Assembly (NCBI RefSeq): GCF_025336525.1
Contig: NZ_JAOCZP010000001.1
Span: forward strand, 62,001 to 126,000
Reading direction: 5' to 3'
DNA: 64,000 nt
DNA from: Chelativorans salis
GTDB lineage: Bacteria; Pseudomonadota; Alphaproteobacteria; Rhizobiales; Rhizobiaceae
The notes under the pieces were generated by a model. The model saw nothing but the letters and a program-made list of their open reading frames with translations, did no database searches and had not been told where the DNA came from. Positions within the stretch are counted from its first letter, which is position 1, and the number at the start of each line of letters is the position of its first letter. The position numbers and the translations under genes were made by a program. Positions 45,580 through 55,106 of this stretch are shown here, one piece after another.

Positions 45580-47511
45580 ATGATGCTGACCCGAATCCGC
45601 GATTGGATTCATTCGCGCTCCCGCAGCATGAAAAGAGCAGTGCTCCTGGTCGTGGACGTGATCGGGCTGATGCTCATCATCTGGCTCGCCTTCTGCTATC
45701 GCTTCGAGCGGATTTTCATTCCCAACCGCGAGCAGATGATGTTCATCGCCGCGGGGCCGATCATCGCCATTCCGATCTTCATCCGCATGGGGCTCTACCG
45801 CGCGGTTCTGCGCTATCTGCGGGAGCGGGCGATCTGGACCATCATTCAGGCGGTGACGATCTCCGCCCTGATCTGGGTGAGCATGGCCTTCCTCACCCTT
45901 TCCTACGGCTCGGAGGGCATCCCGCGCACCATCGCCGTTCTCTATTGGGCTGGCGGCATCATCGCCGTTGCCGGCAGCCGCTTCGGCGCCAAATGGCTGC
46001 TCGGTCTCGGCGTGCCGAAGGCGAAGGACAAGAAGCGCGTGCTGATCTACGGCGCAAGCGATGCAGCGGCACAGCTTACCGAGGCGCTGCATTCGACAGG
46101 CGATTGCCGGGTGATGGCTTTCGTCAGCGACGACGAAGGCCTGCACAACATGGATATCCTTGGTATCCGCGTCCATTCGTCGGCCCGGCTGGAAGAACTC
46201 ATCACCACCATCGGCATCCAGGAGGTCATCATCGCCACCTCCTCCGCCAGCCCGCGTGAGCGGCGCGATCTGGTTGCCAGTATCGGCCGTTTCCCGGTCA
46301 AGATCCGCGTGCTGCCGCCAATCGCCGACCTCGCCACCGGCAAGTACATCGTCAGCTATGTGCGCGATATCGACATCGACGACCTCCTGGGGCGCCCGCC
46401 CGTGCCAGCCGATCCGGCACTGCTCAAGACGCCGGTCGAGGGACGCGTCATCATGGTGACGGGCGCTGCCGGTTCCATCGGCTCGGCGCTCTGCCGCACC
46501 ATCGCGCAGGCCAAGCCGGCGAAGATGGTGCTGCTGGAGTTCAACGAACTCGGGCTCTACCAGATGGAGCGCGAACTGCGCAGCTACGGTTGCTTTCCCG
46601 TTATCCCCGTCCTCGGCTCCATCACCGACCAGCACCTCGTGCGCCGCACGCTTGCCGCTCATAAGGTGGAGACTGTCTATCATTGCGCCGCCTACAAGCA
46701 TGTGTCCCTGGTCGAGGAAAACCAGATCGAGGGCGTGCGCAACAACGTCCTTGGTACGCTGACGCTGGTCGAGGAGGCTTACGCGGGCGGCGTCGAGAAC
46801 TTCATTCTGATTTCTTCCGATAAGGCGGTGCGGCCGAAGAGCGTGATGGGCGCCACCAAGCGCTGGGCGGAACTGATCGTGCGCCACTACGGCCACGAAG
46901 CGGCAAAGGCCGGAAAGAAACGCGTCTTTGCCTGCGTGCGCTTCGGCAATGTGATCGGCTCCAGCGGCTCTGTCGTGCCGCTCTTCAAGGAGCAGATTGC
47001 TGCCGGCGGCCCGGTAACGCTGACGCATGAAGATATGACGCGCTACTTCATGTCTGTGCGCGAGGCTGCGGAGCTGATCGTGCAGGCCGGCGCCCTATCG
47101 CAATCGGGCGACATTTTGCTTCTCGACATGGGCGAGCCGGTGAAGATCCGCGATCTGGCCGAAGACATGATCATGCTTGCCGGCCTGACGGTGCGCAACA
47201 AGGAGAACCCCGACGGCGACATCGAGATCGTCACCATCGGCATGCGACCAGTGGAGAAGCTGAACGAAGAGCTCTTCTACGACCCCAACGGCGTTAACAC
47301 CACGCGGCATCCCAAAATCCTGCGGGCCAAGGCGCAGACCAACAGAGCTGGCGAGGTCCCGGGCATGCTTGAGCAGCTCAAGCAGGCAATAGACCGCGCC
47401 GACGAGGCAGCGGTGCGCCGGATGCTCTTCAGTCTTCTGGAGGAGAAGGGCGGAAAGCCGACCCTGATGCTGCCGGTGGAGGCGAACGAAAACCTTCGGC
47501 ACTCGGCTTGA
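45580..47511 (+). CDS. membrane nucleotide-sugar 4,6-dehydratase (CapD/WbpM/FlaA1 large form)
   Basis: This 643-residue protein combines four N-terminal membrane helices (about residues 18-125) with an inner nucleotide-binding fold (RVLIYGASDAAAQLTEALHS) and a C-terminal SDR domain. The SDR domain has MVTGAAGSIGSALCRTIAQA (about residue 294), YHCAAYKHVSLVEENQIEGV and ISSDKAVRPKSVMGATKRWA. In the last motif the usual YxxxK tyrosine is methionine (MGATK), as in WbpM-type inverting UDP-GlcNAc 4,6-dehydratases. Starts at 45580 or 45583 are chosen because helix one follows closely. The protein probably makes a keto sugar for surface polysaccharide. It is directly followed by a sugar transferase. 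Confidence 0.9.
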   Translation: MMLTRIRDWIHSRSRSMKRAVLLVVDVIGLMLIIWLAFCYRFERIFIPNREQMMFIAAGPIIAIPIFIRMGLYRAVLRYLRERAIWTIIQAVTISALIWVSMAFLTLSYGSEGIPRTIAVLYWAGGIIAVAGSRFGAKWLLGLGVPKAKDKKRVLIYGASDAAAQLTEALHSTGDCRVMAFVSDDEGLHNMDILGIRVHSSARLEELITTIGIQEVIIATSSASPRERRDLVASIGRFPVKIRVLPPIADLATGKYIVSYVRDIDIDDLLGRPPVPADPALLKTPVEGRVIMVTGAAGSIGSALCRTIAQAKPAKMVLLEFNELGLYQMERELRSYGCFPVIPVLGSITDQHLVRRTLAAHKVETVYHCAAYKHVSLVEENQIEGVRNNVLGTLTLVEEAYAGGVENFILISSDKAVRPKSVMGATKRWAELIVRHYGHEAAKAGKKRVFACVRFGNVIGSSGSVVPLFKEQIAAGGPVTLTHEDMTRYFMSVREAAELIVQAGALSQSGDILLLDMGEPVKIRDLAEDMIMLAGLTVRNKENPDGDIEIVTIGMRPVEKLNEELFYDPNGVNTTRHPKILRAKAQTNRAGEVPGMLEQLKQAIDRADEAAVRRMLFSLLEEKGGKPTLMLPVEANENLRHSA

Positions 47512-47525
47512 GTGGAGAGGAAGAC

Positions 47526-48113
47526 GTGGCGCAGTTCGCTTCCGGCGATGCCGCCTTGCAACAAGGATATCCCCTCCCGCGCGGCAAGCGCGCGTTCGAC
47601 CTGGCGATTGCGCTTCCCGCCGCCGTCTTGGCCGCGCCCGTGGTGCTTCTGGCCGCCGTTCTCGTCCGCGCCACGACCGATGGTCCGGCAATCTATGCGC
47701 AGACACGCCTCGGCCGCGGCGCCGTCCCCTTCCGCTGCTACAAGCTCAGGACCATGCGCACCGACACGCCCTCCGTGCCCACCCATGAGGCACGGCCGGA
47801 CGCGGTGACGCCGGTCGGCCGCTTCCTGCGCGGGACGAAGCTCGACGAGTTGCCGCAGCTTTGGAACGTGCTCAAGGGGGAGATGTCGCTTGTCGGCCCC
47901 CGCCCCTGCCTGCCGGAGCAGGAAGAGCTCATCCGCCACCGCAAAAGGCTCGGCGTCTTTGCGGCCGCCCCAGGTATCACGGGTCTTGCGCAAGTGCGCG
48001 GCATCGATATGTCGAAGCCGGCATTATGCGCCGAAACCGACGCCGAATATCTCAGCAGATGGTCGATCCGACGGGATCTTGCGCTTCTGATACGGACGCT
48101 CCGGCCCTTATAG
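47526..48113 (+). CDS. undecaprenyl-phosphate sugar phosphotransferase family (bacterial sugar transferase)
   Basis: This protein of about 195 residues is of the WbaP/PglC-type monotopic transferase family that loads the first sugar phosphate onto the lipid carrier. A re-entrant hydrophobic segment (FDLAIALPAAVLAAPVVLLA, about residues 24-43) is followed by PFRCYKLRTMRTD, VGRFLRGTKLDELPQLWNVL and GEMSLVGPRPCLPEQ, the family core. The GTG at 47526 follows GGAGAGGAAGAC; a TTG at 47508 in the end of the dehydratase gene is an alternative. It is translationally close to the dehydratase gene and likely uses its product or a derivative. Confidence 0.92.
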   Translation: MAQFASGDAALQQGYPLPRGKRAFDLAIALPAAVLAAPVVLLAAVLVRATTDGPAIYAQTRLGRGAVPFRCYKLRTMRTDTPSVPTHEARPDAVTPVGRFLRGTKLDELPQLWNVLKGEMSLVGPRPCLPEQEELIRHRKRLGVFAAAPGITGLAQVRGIDMSKPALCAETDAEYLSRWSIRRDLALLIRTLRPL

Positions 48114-49097
48114 CCGGTTGCGCCTGGCCAGCAGGTTTTCCCAGTTGAGGGCGTGGGTGACGATTTCCTCGAGATCGTCATGGGCGGGCTTCCACCCGAG
48201 TTCGGCGAAGCAGCGCTCGGCGCTCGCCACGATGGCCACCGCGTCGCCCGGACGCCGGCCGCTCTTCGCCACGGCAAAATTCTTGCCCGACACGCGCTTG
48301 ACCGTGTCAATCACCTCGAGAACCGAATAGCCGCGCCCATAGCCGCAGTTGGCGACGAGGCTACCCCGCCCCTTGCGCAGCCGCTCCAGCGCCAGATAGT
48401 GGGCGTTCACCAGGTCGGAGACGTGGATGTAGTCGCGCACACAGGTGCCGTCGCGGGTCGGGTAATCCTCTCCAAAGACCTCCATATGCGGGCGCTTGCC
48501 GGTGGCCGTCTCGCAGGCAACCTTGATGAGATGTGTGGCGCCCTTGGTGGACTGGCCGGTGCGCTTCTTCGGGTCGGCGCCCGAGACGTTGAAATAGCGC
48601 AGCGCTGTGTAAGCGAAATCATGCGCTGCGGCCGTGTCGCGCAGCATCAGCTCAGTCATCAGTTTGGAGGTGCCGTAGGGCGATTCGGGCACAAGCGGGT
48701 TTTCCTCCGTCACCGGGATTTTCTCCGGACTGCCGTAGACGGCTGCAGTGGAGGAGAAGATGAAGTGCTTAACGCCGCAGCGCACCGCGCTTTCGATCAG
48801 CGCGCGCGATTTCACGGTGTTGTTGAGATAGTAGCCGAGCGGATCGGAGACCGATTCGGGCACGATTATCGAGCCGGCGAAGTGAATGACGGCATCGACG
48901 CCGCGGCGCTTCATGGTCTGCTCCACCAGCTTCTGGTCGCCGATGTCGCCCACCACCAACTCGGCCGCTTCAGGCACCGCCCAGTCGAAGCCGGTGGAGA
49001 GCCGATCGAGCACTACCACCTCTTCGCCATGGTCGAGCAATTCCCAGACCATATGGCTGCCGATATAGCCGGCACCGCCTGTCACCAAGACCGTCAA
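48108..49097 (-). CDS. galE: UDP-glucose 4-epimerase
   Basis: This 329-residue SDR enzyme interconverts UDP-glucose and UDP-galactose. It starts with the NAD-binding LVTGGAGYIGSHMVWELL, then AVIHFAGSIIVPESVSDPLG, the catalytic serine in FSSTAAVYGSPEKIPVTE, and YGTSK in PESPYGTSKLMTELML. RYFNVSGADP and VRDYIHVSDLV are further GalE signatures. The start is TTG at 49097, because GGAAGGGAAGG lies just upstream, inside the alternative 49130 GTG extension. It is convergent with the sugar transferase, overlapping it by 6 bp at the stop codons. Confidence 0.93.
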   Translation of the reverse strand: MTVLVTGGAGYIGSHMVWELLDHGEEVVVLDRLSTGFDWAVPEAAELVVGDIGDQKLVEQTMKRRGVDAVIHFAGSIIVPESVSDPLGYYLNNTVKSRALIESAVRCGVKHFIFSSTAAVYGSPEKIPVTEENPLVPESPYGTSKLMTELMLRDTAAAHDFAYTALRYFNVSGADPKKRTGQSTKGATHLIKVACETATGKRPHMEVFGEDYPTRDGTCVRDYIHVSDLVNAHYLALERLRKGRGSLVANCGYGRGYSVLEVIDTVKRVSGKNFAVAKSGRRPGDAVAIVASAERCFAELGWKPAHDDLEEIVTHALNWENLLARRNRL

Positions 49098-49176
49098 ATC
49101 GCCTTCCCTTCCGCTAATGAAAAAGGCCACGGACGCCTGCGCCCATGGCCCTTTGTCACATTGTCGATGAATGGGC

Positions 49177-49782
49177 TCAAGCCCGGCCCATGCCCAGCCC
49201 TCTTAGAGCTGCCCAGCCCGCCGGCACAAGGCAAGCCGCAAGCCCCGCCTTCACCAGATCGGGAAGGATGAAGGGAGCGACGCCGAACTGCCAGGCGCCC
49301 TCGGCGCCGATCAGCGTGGCAAGCCATGCGAAGCCAAGGAACAGGAGCACCGCCTGGGCAACGGCCATCGTAGCACCGAGCTTCAGGACATTGCGGTCCC
49401 AGCCGCGGTCGGCGGCATAGCCGACGATCGCCGCCATGACGACGAAGCCGACGAGATAACCGCCCGTCGGCCCCACCATATAGGCGAGACCGATGCCCTT
49501 CTCCGGCGTGCTCTGGAATACGGGGAAGCCCATGGCGCCCTCGGCGAGGTAAAGCAGCAGCGTTGCAACGCCGAGCCGCATGCCGAAGGAGGCGGCAATC
49601 AGCAGGATCGCCAAGTTTTGCAGCGACAGGTCTACCGGACCGAGCACCACCTTCGTCTTGGCTGCGAGCGTCAGTACCAGCGTGCCGGTGACGGCGAGCA
49701 GAATTTGCGCCACTAGGCGCGCGGTGCCGGATGTCGGCAATGCGAGGGAGATGAGTGGTCGAGAAGCAATCGCCTGCGACAT
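49177..49782 (-). CDS. bioY: biotin transporter BioY
   Basis: This 201-residue membrane protein is the biotin-specific S component of ECF transport. It has six hydrophobic helices and the BioY motifs GPVDLSLQNLAILLIAASFG, LYLAEGAMGFPVFQ and GLAYMVGPTGGYLVGFVVMA, with FILPDLVKAGLAA near the C-terminus. GGAGG precedes the ATG. No bioM or bioN lies next to it, so it either works alone or recruits subunits encoded elsewhere. No BioR box was found upstream by eye. Confidence 0.95.
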   Translation of the reverse strand: MSQAIASRPLISLALPTSGTARLVAQILLAVTGTLVLTLAAKTKVVLGPVDLSLQNLAILLIAASFGMRLGVATLLLYLAEGAMGFPVFQSTPEKGIGLAYMVGPTGGYLVGFVVMAAIVGYAADRGWDRNVLKLGATMAVAQAVLLFLGFAWLATLIGAEGAWQFGVAPFILPDLVKAGLAACLVPAGWAALRGLGMGRA

Positions 49783-49895
49783 GGGGCCTCCTTGGATACG
49801 GCTTTATGTGAACTCGCGCGTTCCTCTATATTCCCTTCCATGATAAGCGGCAACACGCTCAGCACCGCAACTTCGTCAACAAAGCAATTGCAGAA

Positions 49896-50801
49896 ATGGC
49901 CGTGCAATTCGACACGCAATTCGAACCGCGCTACGGCGAGCCCATCGAGGTGGCGCCTGCGGTGCGACGCCTCACGGCCATGAACCCGAGTCCCTTCACC
50001 TTTCACGGCACCAATTCCTATCTCGTCGGAAAAGAGGCGCTCGCCGTCATCGACCCTGGCCCGGATGACGAGGCGCACCTTGGCGCCCTTCTCGAAGCCA
50101 TCGACGGGCGGCCGGTGAGCCATATCTTCGTCAGCCACACGCACCGGGACCACTCGCCGCTGGCAAGGCGGCTTGCCGAGGTGACAGGTGCGAAAGTCGC
50201 GGCGGAGGGCCCGCACCGCGCGGCGCGGCCGCTGAGGATCGGCGAAGTAAACCCTTTGGACGCCAGCGCTGACATGGACTTCCGTGCCGACATCCTGCTA
50301 CCGGACAACGCACTTATCGAGGGTGACGGCTGGGCGATCCGCGCCGTCCACACGCCCGGCCATACCGCCAATCACTGCGTCTTCGCGCTTGAAGGCACCG
50401 GCATCACCTTCTCGGCCGACCACGTGATGGCCTGGGCGACCACAATCGTCGCCCCACCAGACGGAGCGATGGCCGACTTCATGGCCTCTCTGAACAAGCT
50501 CCTGGAGCGCCCGGACCGGCTGTTTCTGCCCGGCCATGGCGGCCCGGTGGTGAAGCCGCAGCATTTTCTGCGCGGGCTGAAGACGCACCGGAAGATGCGC
50601 GAGCGGGCGATCCTGCAGCGGCTTTCCTCCGGCGACCGGACAATCCCCGAGATCGTGCGCGCCATCTACCGCGACACGGACCCGCGCCTTCACGGAGCGG
50701 CGGCGCTGTCGGTCCTGGCGCATCTGGAGGATCTTGTTTCCCGCGGCCGCGCTTTAGCCGAGGGCGAACCGTCCATCGACGCGGTCTTCCGTCCGGCCTG
50801 A
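49896..50801 (+). CDS. metallo-beta-lactamase fold hydrolase (LACTB2-like)
   Basis: This 301-residue protein has the MBL zinc motif SHTHRDHSPL (HxHxDH, about residues 85-94), then HTPGHTANHCVF with the third histidine, FSADHVMAW with the bridging aspartate, and LPGHGGPV with the last histidine. TNSYLVGKEALAVIDPGPDD at the N-terminus and a C-terminal winged-helix-like tail are typical of the LACTB2/RNase-like group, which includes nucleases and thioesterases. It is divergent from bioY. The substrate is unknown. Confidence 0.9.
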   Translation: MAVQFDTQFEPRYGEPIEVAPAVRRLTAMNPSPFTFHGTNSYLVGKEALAVIDPGPDDEAHLGALLEAIDGRPVSHIFVSHTHRDHSPLARRLAEVTGAKVAAEGPHRAARPLRIGEVNPLDASADMDFRADILLPDNALIEGDGWAIRAVHTPGHTANHCVFALEGTGITFSADHVMAWATTIVAPPDGAMADFMASLNKLLERPDRLFLPGHGGPVVKPQHFLRGLKTHRKMRERAILQRLSSGDRTIPEIVRAIYRDTDPRLHGAAALSVLAHLEDLVSRGRALAEGEPSIDAVFRPA

Positions 50802-50812
50802 GGATTTTTCGG

Positions 50813-51604
50813 CTACGTTCCCCCTGACAAGTCGCTCAGCGCCTCCATGCGCCTGTCCAGATCGTTCAGGAAGCGCGTTATCCGCTGGGCGTTATCGCCC
50901 ATGTCGTGACGGCCATAGCGGGAGGCGGAGCGCATGTCGACATAAGTGGCATTGCCCCGGTCCTCGATGCGGATGGCGACATCGGAGGGGAAGCCGAGCA
51001 AGAAGGAGTGGGCGACCACCTCCACCGTGACGCTGCTTGACCCCATGGCGGATGGCACGGGTTCAAGCAGCCGCCACCGGCGGGCGGCGATAAGCGCGCT
51101 CACCGCCTCCATCACGCTCTCCCGGGCGTGCTCATAGCGACGCCCGCTGATTTGAGGATAGGCTTCGTGTTGCAAGAGCGAATTTTCCTGACGCCCGGAC
51201 TGCAGGGTATTCATGGGCGGAGCGCGCAAGGTAGTGGCATGTAGAAACTGCGGGGGCCGTGAAATATCCGTCGAGATGTCGACCAGCGGCGGATGAACCG
51301 CGAAACGGTAGGCTGAGACGGCATAGAGCAAAAGCACCAGCACCGAGAACAACGCCCCGAGCCCCGCCGCCTTAAGGCCCGACAACCCATGCTCCCACAT
51401 CTGTACGAAGCCGGCAGCGGCGAGAAGCAGGCCGGAAAGTGCCAGAATTCCCGACAGGCCGAGGAGCCACAGAAACGGCACCGTCTCCAGCACGCCGAAG
51501 CGATGCGACAGGCCGGAGACGACGAAGAGCATCGCCGAAAAGGCACCGAGCCGGCGCGACCACAGTGCAGCCGGCGAAAACCGCCGTTCCAATATTGCCG
51601 TCAT
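50813..51604 (-). CDS. DUF1499 family membrane protein
   Basis: This protein of about 263 residues has three N-terminal helices (about residues 20-95, with LGAFSAMLFVVSGLSHRFGV and GALFSVLVLLLYAVSAYRFA), then a periplasmic DUF1499 domain with ISTDISRPPQFLHAT and a late HSFLLGFPSDVAIRIEDRGN, YVDMRSASRYGRHDMGDNAQ. The function of DUF1499 is unknown; proteins of this class are found in the envelope of many proteobacteria. The start ATG at 51604 is uncertain; the open frame extends 24 codons further. Confidence 0.85.
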   Translation of the reverse strand: MTAILERRFSPAALWSRRLGAFSAMLFVVSGLSHRFGVLETVPFLWLLGLSGILALSGLLLAAAGFVQMWEHGLSGLKAAGLGALFSVLVLLLYAVSAYRFAVHPPLVDISTDISRPPQFLHATTLRAPPMNTLQSGRQENSLLQHEAYPQISGRRYEHARESVMEAVSALIAARRWRLLEPVPSAMGSSSVTVEVVAHSFLLGFPSDVAIRIEDRGNATYVDMRSASRYGRHDMGDNAQRITRFLNDLDRRMEALSDLSGGT

Positions 51605-51835
51605 CCGAACCCGTGCCCAGATCTGCCCGCCTGCTGTCTTATCGGTTCGCCAGCGGGCGGTCAAAAGAACCGACAAGGGCCGAAATCGGCCATCAAACGC
51701 GTGAATGTGGAAGCCGCACCACCCGTAGTGCGAGGTGGACCGAATCGTTGTCTAACTATAACCATCGCGTAGGAACTATTTCAGGTTTCCGTGCGTTTCG
51801 TATCTTCTAGGGGTAGGGGGAAGCAGTGATAGACA

Positions 51836-52240
51836 ATGGACAGGTTGGCTGGACGAGATTCCGACACCCCCGCACTTCCCCTTGAGATCGTCGAGTTGGA
51901 GTTGGCGCTCCAGCATCAAGATTTTTTGCAAACAGGCTTCGAGGGAGCCGTTCTGCTGGCGCTGGAACGCATCGGCGGAAGGATGCTCTTTCGCATGCGC
52001 ATGAACGGCATGGCCGGCTGCGACTGGATTGCCGCCGTGGCGCTTGAAGGCGGCGGCGAAGAAACGGTCGCCCTCGTCGCGCAGCCGGCGGAAGGTGGGC
52101 CGCTCCGGGTGGAAGACGCAGCGACAAGCGACCTGCCCGTGGCGCGCATCGCCAAGGCTTATGCGGAGATCATGGGGCGGCTCGACACCCCTCCCGCTCA
52201 GGCTAGCGACGCGCAGGAAGACCCGGAATCCGAAACCTGA
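51836..52240 (+). CDS. hypothetical protein
   Basis: I do not recognise this 134-residue acidic protein. It contains IVELELALQHQDFLQTGFEG, LLALERIGGRMLFRMRMNGM, and a C-terminal ARIAKAYAEIMGRLDTPPAQ followed by a low-complexity acidic tail. No signal peptide or membrane helix is seen. It stands between the divergent DUF1499 gene and the convergent ppdK gene, with GGGGGAAG about 14 bases upstream of the ATG. Codon use looks like that of its neighbours and the frame is intact, so a real gene is likely. Confidence 0.65.
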   Translation: MDRLAGRDSDTPALPLEIVELELALQHQDFLQTGFEGAVLLALERIGGRMLFRMRMNGMAGCDWIAAVALEGGGEETVALVAQPAEGGPLRVEDAATSDLPVARIAKAYAEIMGRLDTPPAQASDAQEDPESET

Positions 52241-52250
52241 TAAGATGGCT

Positions 52251-54911
52251 TCACCGGCGGCAGGCTGCCTGAGCCGCCGCCAGCCTGGCGATCGGCACGC
52301 GGAAGGGCGAGCAGGAGATGTAGTCCAGCCCCACGTCTTCGCAGAATGAGATCGACGCCGGATCGCCGCCGTGCTCGCCGCAGATGCCGAGCTTCATCGC
52401 CCCACGCCTTGCCCTGCCCTTCTCCGCCGCCAGCCGCACCAGTGCTCCGACACCCTCGACATCGATCGAGACGAAGGGGTCCTGTTCGATGATGCCCTTC
52501 TTGCGGTAGACCTCGAGAAAGCTCGCCGCGTCGTCGCGTGAGATGCCGAAGGTGGTCTGTGTCAGATCGTTGGTGCCGAAGGAGAAGAACTCGGCTTCGC
52601 GGGCGATCTCCCCGGCGTTCAAGGCTGCGCGCGGCAGTTCGATCATGGTGCCGACGAGATAGTCGATCTTCACGCCCGCCTCGTCCAGCACCGTCTTCGC
52701 CACACCCTCGATCAGCCCCTTCACGAAGGAGAGTTCCGAGGCCATGCCGACGAGCGGCACCATGATCTCCGGCACCACCGGCTCACCCGTGCTTGCGGCG
52801 GCCTCGATGGCCGCCTCGAAGACGGCGCGCGCCTGCATCTCGGCGATCTCCGGATAGCACACGGCAAGCCGGCAGCCGCGATGGCCGAGCATGGGGTTGA
52901 ACTCGTGCAGAGCTTCGGTGCGCTGGCGCAGCCGCTCCGCATCGACGCCCATGGCGGCCGCCACCTCTCCGATCTCTTCCTCCGTCTTCGGCAGGAACTC
53001 GTGCAGCGGCGGGTCGAGCAGGCGGATGGTGACCGGCAGGCCGGCCATGATCTCGAACAACTCGACGAAATCCGCCCGCTGCATGGGAAGAAGCTTGGCA
53101 AGCGCCGCCCGGCGCTCTTCTTCCGTATCGGACAGGATCATCTCGCGCATGGCAAGAATGCGTTCGTCGTCGAAGAACATGTGCTCGGTGCGGCACAGCC
53201 CGATGCCTTCCGCTCCGAACGAGCGTGCCGTGCGTGCATCGACCGGCGTTTCGGCATTGGCGCGCACCTTCATGCGGCGCGCGGCATCGGCCCACTCCAT
53301 GATGGCGGAGAAATCACCCGAAAGTGCCGGCTGCTGCATCGGCACGGCGCCGGCGAGCACCTGCCCCGTCGAGCCGTCGATGGTCACGACATCGCCCTTC
53401 CGGAATGTGCGGCCGAGCGCGGTCATGGTGCCGGCGCGGTAGTCGACGCGTAGCGTACCGGCGCCGGAAACGCAGGGCTTGCCCATGCCGCGGGCAACCA
53501 CGGCCGCGTGGCTGGTCATGCCGCCGCGCGTGGTCAGGATCCCCTCGGCCGCATGCATGCCGTGGATATCCTCCGGGCTCGTCTCGACGCGCACGAGGAT
53601 CACCTTCTCTCCGCGCCCCTTCATCTCCTCCGCCTCGTCCGACGAAAAGACGATGCCGCCAGTCGCCGCCCCCGGTGAAGCGGGCAGTCCGGAGGCGATC
53701 ATGTCGCGCGCGGCATCCGGGTCAATGGTCGGGTGAAGCAGTTGGTCGAGCGATGCGGGATCGATGCGGCAAACCGCCTCCTCGCGCGAGATCAGCCCTT
53801 CATTGGCCATGTCGACGGCGATCTTCAGCGCCGCCTTGGTGGTGCGCTTGCCGGCGCGCGTCTGCAGCATCCACAACTTGCCGCGCTCGATCGTGAACTC
53901 CAGGTCCTGCATGTCGCGGTAATGTGCCTCGAGCTTCCCGGCGATCTCCACGAAGGTGGCGAATGCCTCCGGCATCACCTTTTCCAGCGACGGCTTGTGG
54001 GAGCCCGCCTCCAGCCTTGCGGCCTCCGTCAGGCTCTGCGGCGTCCTGATGCCGGCCACCACATCCTCGCCCTGAGCGTTGACGAGAAACTCGCCGTAAA
54101 GCGCCTTTTCGCCGGTCGAAGGGTTGCGCGTGAAGGCCACACCCGTCGCCGAGGTCTCCCCCATATTGCCGAACACCATGGCCTGCACATTGACCGCTGT
54201 GCCCCACTCCTCAGGAATATTGTGCAGACGCCGATAGGTGACGGCGCGCGGATTCATCCAGCTTGAAAACACCGCCCCGATGGCGCCCCAAAGCTGCTGG
54301 CGCGGGTCCTGCGGGAACGGCTCACCCAGTTCACTTTCCACCCGCTCCTTGTAAAGCGCGATGACGTGCAGCCAGTCGGCGGCGGAAAATTCCGTGTCGA
54401 CGTCGTAGCCGAGCCGAGCCTTCTCGTCGGCCAGGATTTCCTCGAACACCTCATGATCGAGGCCGAGCACCACGTCGGAATACATCTGGATGAAGCGGCG
54501 GTAGCTGTCATAGGCGAAGCGCGCGTCGCCGGAATCGGCTGCCAGCGCCTCCACCGTCTCGTCGTTGAGGCCGAGATTGAGCACGGTGTCCATCATGCCC
54601 GGCATGGAGGCCCGCGCCCCGGAGCGCACGGAAACGAGCAGCAACCGCTGCGGATCGCCGAAACGCCGGCCTGCGATCCTTCCCACCTCCTCGAGCGCCT
54701 CCTCCACCTGCGTCACGAGCTCCGGCGGATAGGCGCGGCCGTTGGCATAGTAGTGGGCGCACAGCTCGGTGGTGATGGTGAAGCCGGGCGGCACGGGCAG
54801 GCCGAGATTGCACATCTCGGCAAGGTTCGCCCCCTTACCGCCCAGAAGGTTCCTGTCGGATGCCCTGCCCTCGGCACGGCCGTCCCCGAAGCTGTAAACC
54901 CACTTGGTCAT
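52251..54911 (-). CDS. ppdK: pyruvate, phosphate dikinase
   Basis: This 886-residue enzyme interconverts pyruvate, ATP and phosphate with PEP, AMP and pyrophosphate. The N-terminal ATP-grasp domain starts VYSFGDGRAEGRASDRNLLG, then GGKGANLAEMCNLGLPVPPG. The phosphohistidine domain has TRGGMTSHAAVVARGMGKPC with the catalytic His. The C-terminal PEP/pyruvate barrel has GIGLCRTEHMFF, GTNDLTQTTFGISRDDAASF and the catalytic cysteine in GICGEHGGDPASI. The ATG at 54911 matches the usual start; the open frame reaching 55043 is an upstream extension. Typical bacterial role: gluconeogenic or anaplerotic balance at the PEP node. Confidence 0.95.
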   Translation of the reverse strand: MTKWVYSFGDGRAEGRASDRNLLGGKGANLAEMCNLGLPVPPGFTITTELCAHYYANGRAYPPELVTQVEEALEEVGRIAGRRFGDPQRLLLVSVRSGARASMPGMMDTVLNLGLNDETVEALAADSGDARFAYDSYRRFIQMYSDVVLGLDHEVFEEILADEKARLGYDVDTEFSAADWLHVIALYKERVESELGEPFPQDPRQQLWGAIGAVFSSWMNPRAVTYRRLHNIPEEWGTAVNVQAMVFGNMGETSATGVAFTRNPSTGEKALYGEFLVNAQGEDVVAGIRTPQSLTEAARLEAGSHKPSLEKVMPEAFATFVEIAGKLEAHYRDMQDLEFTIERGKLWMLQTRAGKRTTKAALKIAVDMANEGLISREEAVCRIDPASLDQLLHPTIDPDAARDMIASGLPASPGAATGGIVFSSDEAEEMKGRGEKVILVRVETSPEDIHGMHAAEGILTTRGGMTSHAAVVARGMGKPCVSGAGTLRVDYRAGTMTALGRTFRKGDVVTIDGSTGQVLAGAVPMQQPALSGDFSAIMEWADAARRMKVRANAETPVDARTARSFGAEGIGLCRTEHMFFDDERILAMREMILSDTEEERRAALAKLLPMQRADFVELFEIMAGLPVTIRLLDPPLHEFLPKTEEEIGEVAAAMGVDAERLRQRTEALHEFNPMLGHRGCRLAVCYPEIAEMQARAVFEAAIEAAASTGEPVVPEIMVPLVGMASELSFVKGLIEGVAKTVLDEAGVKIDYLVGTMIELPRAALNAGEIAREAEFFSFGTNDLTQTTFGISRDDAASFLEVYRKKGIIEQDPFVSIDVEGVGALVRLAAEKGRARRGAMKLGICGEHGGDPASISFCEDVGLDYISCSPFRVPIARLAAAQAACRR

Positions 54912-55106
54912 GCTGTCCCCGCTGGAGAAATAGCAACGGCGCCGTGTAGCGCCTCGACATCTGGAGCGATAAGGGGCGCGTGCGGCGAAGGCAAGGTGCC
55001 GCCGCACCTGCATCCTCATCTCAATCGATTTGGGTGACAACATGCCGCTTGACGCGGTATGCGGAATGCGGCAGGTTTAGAACATATAGAGAACATGGAG
55101 GACGTC

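Noticed and set aside
45484-47028. 514-codon open frame on the minus strand
   Set aside because: It is a shadow of the FlaA1/WbpM-type dehydratase gene, whose catalytic motifs are intact.
49783-49895. BioR operator upstream of bioY
   Set aside because: No TTATCTATAA-like palindrome is present in the interval between bioY and the MBL hydrolase gene.
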